Source: Halichondria panicea (taxonomy: Eukaryota > Porifera > Demospongiae > Suberitida > Halichondriidae). Taken from it: DNA of 64,000 nt. Below are positions 35,342-45,453 of this stretch, piece after piece (positions within the stretch are counted from its first letter, which is position 1; every line of letters starts with the position of its first letter). Both the position numbers and the translations under genes were made by a program. The notes under the pieces are model-generated. The model made no database searches. It was not told where the DNA came from and worked only from the letters and a program-made list of their open reading frames with translations. Location: the NCBI RefSeq assembly GCF_963675165.1, contig NC_087385.1, forward strand, positions 3,720,501 through 3,784,500. Reading direction: 5' to 3'.

Positions 35342-38300
35342 CTAGCTGACAGTTGAGTCATGAACTAGTTGAGGTACAGGGAGTTCTGAGAAGTAACCGT
35401 GGGCGTCTTTAACCTTGTCCATTCGGATATTGTACACGGGGTGGGTTGGCTTCTGTGAGTGTGTGAGGAGAACGTTGCATGTGTATTGTAAACTATATAC
35501 AAGGCCTTAATAACGCAGCAAAAATTAAAGCATAAAAATTGTGGTTGAAATCAAGAGGTGGTATGCTAAAGGCTATCTACAGGTGTATAGCAGCCAAAAG
35601 ACAATAATTATACTAGTCATGTAAAAATGCACAAGCACTAACCTAAAAAACCTTTTCTATCGTCAAAACAAAGACATTACCGCAATGTCTATGCCAATAA
35701 GAAGTATAGGCACTGTAGCAATGGAAGCAACACACAGTTTTACCCGGACTGGCAAAATTGGCAACATCCCAATTTGAGAAAGGAGTTACAGTGCATTAGT
35801 TTTTTTACCTATATACGAGTTCATCGTTATAAATCCGTATAACTATACATCATTATACCGGACAAAAAACACTACAACATGATCAATGTTTACAAGTAAA
35901 CCTCCTTCTCGATAAAACAAACCAATCACTCGTGTAAACGGGACTATACACTCACCAGGACTGTCTCTGGGTCTAGTGATATGGTGACGGTGTTGCTAGT
36001 ACCGTAGCAGTGCTGGGCCACTGACAATCCACTCAGACAGTAGCATGTGTGGTAAAAGTCCCTCATTCTGTGGGTGACAGAACAATTGCCATTGAGAGCT
36101 TTGTGTATATGACAGTATTAGCTATCGGATGTGACCACTACAAATATTAATTTTACTGAGTGTTTTTATAGTGCCACTATACGATATACAGGTAGTAAGC
36201 TTAAATGCATGTCAGTGGTGAAAAATGGTGCAGACGACACAAATCTCACAGCCACCCCGTACGACAGGATTACAGGAATGCGCACGGAGGGGCGTTATAT
36301 GCTGGACAAAATCCTTAGTGTCAAGGCAACTGTACTATGTGTAGTGCATAGAAAGTCAGCACACACCACTAGAATTACTCACTTGCCCGGCTTGTCGATA
36401 AGTCCGCCATGAGGACTCTGACAGCAGTAGAGGATGTACTCCTGGAGTGCTTCTTGGTTGAACATCCACAGCTCACAGTCGAGGCTAGTATCTCCTGGGG
36501 GTAGAACAAAAACAAAATTTATAAGAAGGACAAGAATAATCATATGGACTACGTATGTGCACATAAGCGCATGTACATTACATGTAGTTGATACTGTTCT
36601 TGTTCTGTAATCTAGCTCAGGTTACTAAGCCGAGGACGATCAGAAAATCGATACGACGTGTACTGTACAAACAAGGAGTGTTGTAGAGAAGTACAGGTTG
36701 CAATTAATATACCTCTTTCTTTCAGTGTGTGGTATATGAGTGGGAACACACCCCCCTGCCAGAATGAGTAGCAGCCATCCACCAACTTGTTAGTCCGACC
36801 CTATGTGGAAATAAAGTGATACTACACAGCACAATGCTGGCCAGTATATAGTGTCGCAGTACCTGGAATCCACCCTCCAACTTCATCTGTTTCCTACAGA
36901 TCCACCTCTACGAGCAGTAAAGATGTTAGCTATGTCATTGTTAAGGTCAAGTGTACACACACATGCTACCATTAGATTTGCTTTGCTGTACAGTTGGTGT
37001 ACTTAGAATTGCAACTAAGGTAATTTTTGTGCTTTGAGGGCAACATTTATTTTCATCAAGTAAGAACATGCAGCTGAAAAAAACTGTTACAGTGCCATAT
37101 CATACCATTAAAGACCTCATGTCCACCAATTTAGTAGCCTTCAACAACACAGCCGCAGCAAAGCCACAGAAGGTGTAGCCTCCGTGAGCCTCAGTCCCAG
37201 GGACGGCCGAGAAACCACCCTCGTAGGTCTGACAACTAGACACCCAGCCCGCAGTGGCCAAGAAGAGGTCTGTTGTCAATGTGTTGGTGAGCATGGCGGC
37301 CACTAGAGCACAGTAGGCTCCCCTGCATGTGTGTAAGGGGGGATTCATTAACATTAAGTGTGAATAATTTATGGCCTAATAGTTGCTACTAGAATTAGTC
37401 TTGTAGCCGGCTATAGTTGCAGTAGGTGATGATATGTATACTACGTACATGTCGGCACACAACATGTACATAGACTGAACATGATCATCTTTTAGCATTG
37501 CATTTTTGCATTGTCCATTATGTACACATGCAACCACTAGTATGGGATATAATAATAATCATGGCTGCACACATACCAATGGTCACATGACATAGATACC
37601 AGATAAACACACAGAGCTATAGCTAGCTAGCTAAATCATGGCTAACTTGAACAAAAAAACCATGGGCTACAAGTGTGAGTTTTTCGACAAAGTTCCGGAA
37701 GACTACTTCTGCAAACAGTGCCAAAATGTGGCAAAAGAGCCAAACATCACTAGTTGCTGCAAAAAATGCTTCTGTGAGTCCTGTATAAAAAACAACGGTG
37801 CCTGCCCATTTTGCAAACAAGACGGAGTTAAAGCAACAAAAAATCCAGCTTTTGAAGCAAAATTCAAGCCCTTATAGTTCACTGCACAATGAAGGATCAT
37901 GGCTGCAACTGGACAGGACAGCTGCGGTACCTTGATACGCATTTCACGAAGGAATGCTTGATTGACAGAGTCAAATGTGACCAATGTACAGAAAATGTAC
38001 CCAAGTACAACCTGAATACACACCTTGCCAACGATTGCCCTGAAAGAGAGTTTAGCTGCAAGTATTGCAACTTCAAAGCAACGTACAAGATAGTGTCTGA
38101 GCAGCATTTCAACATATGCACATACTACATTCTGAATTGCCCCAATGGATGTGGGGCACATTTCGAGCGAGGTGATCTTGAAGACCACACGAAGATGTGC
38201 AGCCTTCAAAAAGTCCAATGTGAGTTCAGTTATGCTGGTTGTGAGACTGAGTTTATACGAGACCGGCAAAAAGATCACATGGAACAAAACACACAGAAGC

Positions 38301-41300
38301 ACCTTGCCTTAATTGCAGCAGCCCTGAGATATCAACAACAAACATTTTTAAACCTACGAAACGAAGACACACAGGAAAGGGACGAACAGCATATCAGGGA
38401 TGACCAGAGTGCTCAACGGCAGCATGCACCGGGCATCAAAATACAGCGTAAGTATACGAGGAGTGTAAGAACAGAGTGAGAAAAAGATCAAAACAAGTGG
38501 AACAAATTCACGAACAAGAGGAGCAGATACATGTACAGCACCAGTTACAAGCTGATGTGGTAGTAAATCCCCAAGAATTGAGAAATCGACCATATTCTAT
38601 TTCAAAGGTGCTGACTTTAATAGCACCGATATTGCTGGCAATTTTGTTAGGGTTCCACTTTCAAAGCCTGTTAAACACTAATACCAACACGCTGGAAGGC
38701 AGGGAAGATATTGGTCAAAAGGACAAGCTAAATACGTTTGGCCTAGAAATTGTGGAATTAAAAAAGCTAGTTGAACAGCTAAAACCCTTACAAAAAGCAC
38801 CCGAACAAGAAGGTAGAATATCCAGGCTTGAAGACCAGATTACGGAACTGCAACAGTCAATAAAAGACTCTATCGATGAATTGACACAAACATTTAATGA
38901 ACACTCTAATACTCAGGATACTCTCGGTGATATTGTTCAAGAAAAAAACGAAGAATCAGAAAAGAGGATTAGCGACATGGACAGCCTAGTTCAATCTAAC
39001 GACAGGAAGATTCAAGAGCTCTTTGTAATCGCAGGAGGTATGGATGGCTTAAAAGATCGAATTTCAATTCTACAAAAAAAGATTATTGAGCTTGTTGATA
39101 AAATTCTGTTACTAGAACAAGGATTAGGGGAGTTGAAACAAAAGGTAAACGATATTCCTAACCACCCTCCACACCACCATCATAAACACCACGGCGGGAG
39201 GGGAGGATGCCATGGACACCACTAGAGCCGGGCACTAGACATTGGCACACATGATACCTCAACTATTTACGTAGACTATTATTAGTATATAAATGGTGAG
39301 TGCAATATGGGATTAATAGCACGAGTAACAAGCACTGGCAAGGCTACTAATTGCATGAGGCGTAGTGCTTGTTATGAGTGCTATTAATCCCTGATTTGAT
39401 CCAATTTGATTGCACGAGTAACCATACTATTGATTTCTAATCGTGTATAAAGAAGTTCTCTGCAGTTTTATTAACATTTTCACCTGCGGCCGTTATTCGA
39501 AAAACAATACGTTGTAATTGCACGCTGTCAATGATGACGTGAAATTACTGGACCAGATGTGATACGAGATTAATTGCTGCACATAGTCACTAATAGTATA
39601 GCACATATCAGAGGAGGTCCAACACAATCACGTGATCCAGTTTTCTTGTTATATACATTCTTGTTTTTACATTCATTTCCCATGTACATGTACATACCGG
39701 TGTGTTCGCTTTATCAGCATGCTACAAAGCTTGGAGACATGGCTTTATATACTCGATAGGTATTGGGGTGAGCTGACGTGATATTCACTATTTAATTTTG
39801 TCACTTTGTTCAGCCGTTTAGAACACAAAGAAGCTACAACAACAACTTTAAACCTTGCTACTTGTGTACAATATTATATCTGTATACCGAAGTGCAAAAC
39901 AACTCTTGTTTCTTCCTTCTGTTTTCCTTCTGTATTGCACTGAACCAAGAGTTTATGATAGAGAGAGAGTATCGAACGTAGGCATACTGTACATCAGATG
40001 TATGCGGAGAGTAACGTGACTTCCTGTATCTGTCACAAGCTTGGAATTTGCACACTGACCAATCCAAGCGTGGGTGATGTAATCTATCAACCCATCCAAG
40101 TGTGGGTGATGTAATCTACTTTCTTGATAGATGACATCACCCACACTTGGATTGGTCAGTGTGCAAATTCCAAGCTTGTGACAGATACAGGTAGTCACGT
40201 TACTCTCCGCATACATCTGATGTATATACAGTATGCCTACGTTCGTATGGCGCGCCGTGTGTTTCAATAACAATGTCTGCATGTACATAATTTATAGGCG
40301 TGTCCTGGTGTGAATATACCGAGATAGCATGCACGTGCAATGATCGCCTTATGCAGTGATCATGTCTGCACATGCAACCATTAGTCTCTGCGTGTGCAGT
40401 GATCATGTCTGCACATGCAACCATTATAGTCTCTGCGCATGCAGTGATCATGTCTGCACATGCAACCATTAATCTCTGCACATGCAACCATTAGTCTCTG
40501 CACATGCAGTGATCATGTCTGCACATGCAACCATTAATCTCTGTACATGCAGTGATCATGTCTGCACATGCAACCATTAGTCTCTGCGTGTGCAGTGATC
40601 ATGTCTGTACATGCAGTGATCATGTCTGCACATGCAGTGATCATGTCTGCACATGCAACCATTAGTCTCTGCACATGCAACCTTAACCATTAGTGTCTGC
40701 AGTGATAATAATTATAATTATGTCCTTTTTCTTAGCTGATTTTGCGACTCTCCATATGTGCATGCGCAGTAGAAGTTTGCCCTCGTGGCTACGTGTTGTG
40801 AATGTTTAACGTTTGAAAAAAATGTGTTCCAGCCGAGTACTTCAATCAGATTCGTCTTCATCCATGTCCATATCATCTATATATCCATCATTAATTTTTA
40901 ATACATCTTTGATACACGTGCTTTAAATAGAGCTGCTGCATCAGGTCAAAGTATATGTTTCTCTAATGGGACTCAGGTACACCTTTAGCCTCGAGACCAG
41001 GCCGATTAAAATACGTATTTTAATCGGCCTGGATTCGAGGCTAGTATATACACTTAAACGGCCGGTACTGAGGCTGCAGTCCATGCTATGAACCTCGCAT
41101 TTAATTCTAAAGAAGAAAACGCGGTACTTTTGGTCGATGCTAGCAATGCATTCAACTCTCTAAACCGCCAGACGGCACTTAGAAATGTCAGGGTCCTCTG
41201 TCCATCCATTTCAACCATTCTCATTAATACTTACCGCCAGGACACGGAACTGTTCGTCGATGGATCCACTCTGTTATCCCAGGAAGGCACCACCCAGGGT

Positions 41301-43024
41301 GACCCATTGGCAATGCCCATGTACGCCATCGCCCTGAAACCCCTAATGGACAGAGTTAACCAGTCCGTAGAAGTCACCCAGGCATGGTACGCTGATGACG
41401 CTGCTGCCACTAGTGACATCCCTGCTCTTCACAGATGGTGGGAGGAGCTGATCAACATTGGCCCTGCCTATGGATACATGGTCAACGCCTCCAAAACTCA
41501 TCTGATAGTAAAAGCCAGCCAACTCTCAGAAGCCCAAACAACTTTCGAGGACACACAGATCAACATCACCACAATTGGGAAACCACACTTAGGATCCCCT
41601 CTTGGAAGCCAGGAATTCACAGAGTCATTCGTCAGAGATAAAGTGCAGACCTGGTCAGAGGAACTGAAAAAATTGTCGATCATTGCGAACACCCACCCTC
41701 AAGCCGCCTATGCCGCTTTCACCCACGGCATTGTAGGCAAATGGACCTACCTAGCGAGAACCACCCCAAACATAGGCCCACTATTACAACCACTGGAAGA
41801 CATCATAAGGACAAAATTACTACCAGCCCTGTGTGGAAAAGCAGCCCCCAATGACTCAGAAAGGGACCTGCTGGCACTTCCAGCTAGGCTAGGTGGAATA
41901 GGGGTCATCAACCCAACAACTCTGTCAGACTCGGCCTACTCTGCCTCCAAACAAATCTCTGCGCCCCTCTACAACCTCATACTAAATGGAAGTCTGAACT
42001 ATACACACGCGGCTCTCACAGAGCAGTTTACTGCAAAGTTAGAGGTCAAAAAAAGAAAAAGGGAGCTCAACGTCACTTCTGCCGACCAGCTCAAGTCAAA
42101 TCTACCACCTAACCTCCAACGAGCTATGATCTTATCCCAGGAAAAGGGAGCCTCAAACTGGTTAACAGTACTACCAGTGGAAGAATTTGGCCTAGCACTG
42201 CACAAAGGTGCCTTCAGAGACGCACTAGCACTCAGATATGGATGGCAACCCAATGGCACCCCAATCACATGCGCTTGTGGCACCAACTTCACAGTGGAAC
42301 ATGCATTATCATGTGCAAAAGGCGGCTATCCCTCCATAAGGCATAACGAGATCAGAGACTTCACGGCCAACCTCATGTCAGAAGTTTGCCACAATGTCAC
42401 CATAGAACCACACCTACAACCCATCACCGGCGAAATTCTATCAGGTGCATCTGCCAACACACAAGATGGTGCCAGATTAGACGTGGCAGCAGATGGTTTT
42501 TGGGGAAGCAGGTTTGAGAGAGCATTTTTTGATGTTAGGGTGTTCAACCCGTACGCTCCCTCAAACAGGCAACCGCAACTATCCACAACCTACCGCAAGC
42601 ATGAAAACATAAAGAAGAGAGCCTATGACCAACGAATCAGAGATGTAGAAAACTCAACCTTCACTCCCCTCATCCTGTCAAGTACTGGGGGCCTTGGACG
42701 TGCCGCTACCTCCACCTACAAGAGACTGGCGTCTCTCCTGTCAACAAAATGGGATCAGCCCTACAGCACCACCATGGGATGGATCAGATGCAGGCTGTCC
42801 TTCTCTCTCCTCAGATCAGCCATCATGTGCATTAGAGGGGCCCGATCAAGCCAAGGGCACGCCACCAGACAGCCCCCAATGGACCTAGTGACAAGCGAGT
42901 CCCTGGTCCCACCACACCCATGAACTAACAACACTTGACTTATTTGCCTGCATGGTTCCTCATTATTATTATTATTATTTTGTACATGTAATTCTTCTTA
43001 GCCCCGAGATGGGAGAGCTTTTAC

Positions 43025-43066
<42 letters not shown>

Positions 43067-45411
43067 TAGTACACCTTGGGTTCATGATCACTGCATGTGC
43101 ACAGACTAATGGTTGCATGTGCAGACATGATCACTGCATGTACAGACATGATCACTGCACACGCAGAGACTAATGGTTGCATGTGCAGACATGATCACTG
43201 CATGTGCAGAGATTAATGGTTGCATGTGCAGACATGATCACTGCATGTGCAGAGACTAATGGTTGCATGTGCAGACATGATCACTGCACACGCAGAGACT
43301 AATGGTTGCATGTGCAGACATGATCACTGCATAAGGCGATCATTGCACGTGCATGCTATCTCGGTATATTCACACCAGGACACGCCTATGTACATGCAGA
43401 CATTGTTATTGAAACACACGGCGCGCCATAGGTTCGCTCTGCTCTCTCTCTAGCTCTATCGTAAACTCTTGACTGAACTAAAGGGCGACTTATATTCGAA
43501 GCTAAGTACTATTAGGAATGTAAACCAGTAAACGTATTCACACCACTTCCTGTTGTACCTCCTATGGCACATCATGTGTGTCTTATGATTATTATGATCT
43601 TTTCCTACTTAATAATTATTATTATTAAAATGGCTACCTCTAGATCTCAAAACCAAGCTGCTGTTGTAGGCTATGAGTGTGAGTTTCTGGACCAAGTTCC
43701 TGAAGAATACATTTGCAGGCAGTGCAAACATGTAGCAAGGGAACCTATTATTGTTGATTGCTGCAATGAGACCATGTGTGAAGCTTGTGTTCAAGAAATG
43801 ATGGAAGACAATAAGCCATGTTCAAACTGTCAAAAAATACCTGTCAAATATATCCCCAATAAGATAAAAAACAAGATTCTAGATCTAAATGTTCGCTGTT
43901 CAATGGCAGCAGAACGGAGTTGCAAATGGACAGGACAACTACAACAACTTGATGAACACTTAAGCGACTGTGAGTATGTCGACACAAAGTGCGATCAGTG
44001 CCAAAAAAGCATTCAAAAACGTAATAATTTTATGACTACACACCTTGCCAACGAATGCCCTGAAAGAGAGTTTAGCTGCAAGTATTGTAATTATAAAGCA
44101 ACGTACGTACTAGTGACAGAAGTACATTTTAAAAACTGCAAGTTATACATTCTGAATTGCCCCAATGGATGTGGGGTACATTTCGAGCGAGGTGAACTTG
44201 AAGACCACATAAATATGTGCAGCCTTCAAAAAGTCGAGTGTGAGTTCAGTTACGCTGGTTGTGAGGATAAATTTATACGAGGCCAGCAAAAAGATCACAT
44301 GGAACAAAACACACAGAAACACCTTGTCTTGATGTCAACTGCTACTCTGAGAATTAGCCAAGAACAGCAGCAAGCTAATAAGCAAAAGCTTCAAGAACAG
44401 GAACAAGCATTCGATCAGAAGCTTCAAGAACAGAAACAAGCCTTCGAACAGAATCTTCAAGAACAGAAACAAGCATTTGAGCAAAGGACAAACAGATTGA
44501 AAAAGAAACTAACTAGTGCCACCAGAAGCCTAATGTCCGAATACATTCTCCTTATCTCCTTATCTGTTCTGATCATTGCATGTGCAATATACTATGAACA
44601 AGGAGTGGGAAATCTACCAGTAGAAAATGATCAAACACTGAAAAAAGACACCGAAAAAAGCATTAAAGCAATGAAAAGCGAAACTGAGAACGATATTAAT
44701 GCACTGAAAAAAGACACCGAAAAAAGCATTAAAGCAATGAAAAGCGAAACTGAGAACGATATTAATGCACTGAAAATGGAAACTGACGAAAGGATGGAAG
44801 TAATGAAGAGCAAAACTGACAAAACTGATGAAATTACCAAGAAAATCAATGTCATGCAAAGGGAACACGAGAAAAAAATTAATGCACTGAATGCACTGAT
44901 TATTCAGAACAATAAAATTAATATACCTCTGGCACCTGTTAAAACAAAAAAATTTAATGACGATGAGAGAAAAAAAACAGGGTTTGTGGTTGTGGATTGG
45001 ATCATAATATTAATATTATTAATGTTTATGGCTTCCAAGTTACTTGTAATGCTTTGTGGTTAGTAGACAATATTAGTAGACAATATTAGTAGACAATACT
45101 CATTTTTGTAAAAAGAGGCCCTGCGCATCTCTGTTCCTTTATCTGAGTCTGTTATTTTATCATGAAACTGAAACTCTGTCAAATTCTATTTGCTTGTATG
45201 AAACCTTTGGTTTCAGAGTCTTCTTTATAATAGTTATAGGCTGAGTCCATTTGAGACCCGAAGGCCCGAGGGTGCTACTAAGGGCCTGAGGGTCTCATAA
45301 TCCCATGTAACCGCTGGACGAGGCCTATAACTGATCTTAGAAAATGCTTGTAGTAATTTAATTATTAATGCTTATTATGCCTCAGTGTGCATGCTCAAGC
45401 GAAGTATATGG

Positions 45412-45453
<42 letters not shown>

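Larger units (their letters stand above)
39939..43479. mobile_element. Foldback-type element with long minisatellite inverted arms
   Basis: The left side (TATGGCGCGCCGTGTGTTTC..., from 40246) and the right side (...GAAACACACGGCGCGCCATA, ending about 43431) are nearly exact inverse complements for over 100 bp, continuing inward into inverted arrays of a TGCAGTGATCATGTCTGCACATG-type repeat. The similarity extends outward to TGAACCAAGAGTTTAT / ATAAACTC-like ends near 39941 and 43479. Nothing in the element itself looks like a transposase. A retrotransposon sits in the middle and a palindrome in the left arm, both later insertions. Confidence 0.7.

Noticed and set aside
40320-40700. Regular repeats with short variable pieces, CRISPR-like at first sight
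   Set aside because: The spacers are themselves repeated modules, the genome is eukaryotic, no cas genes are present, and the same array is inverted 2.7 kb away. It is a minisatellite.
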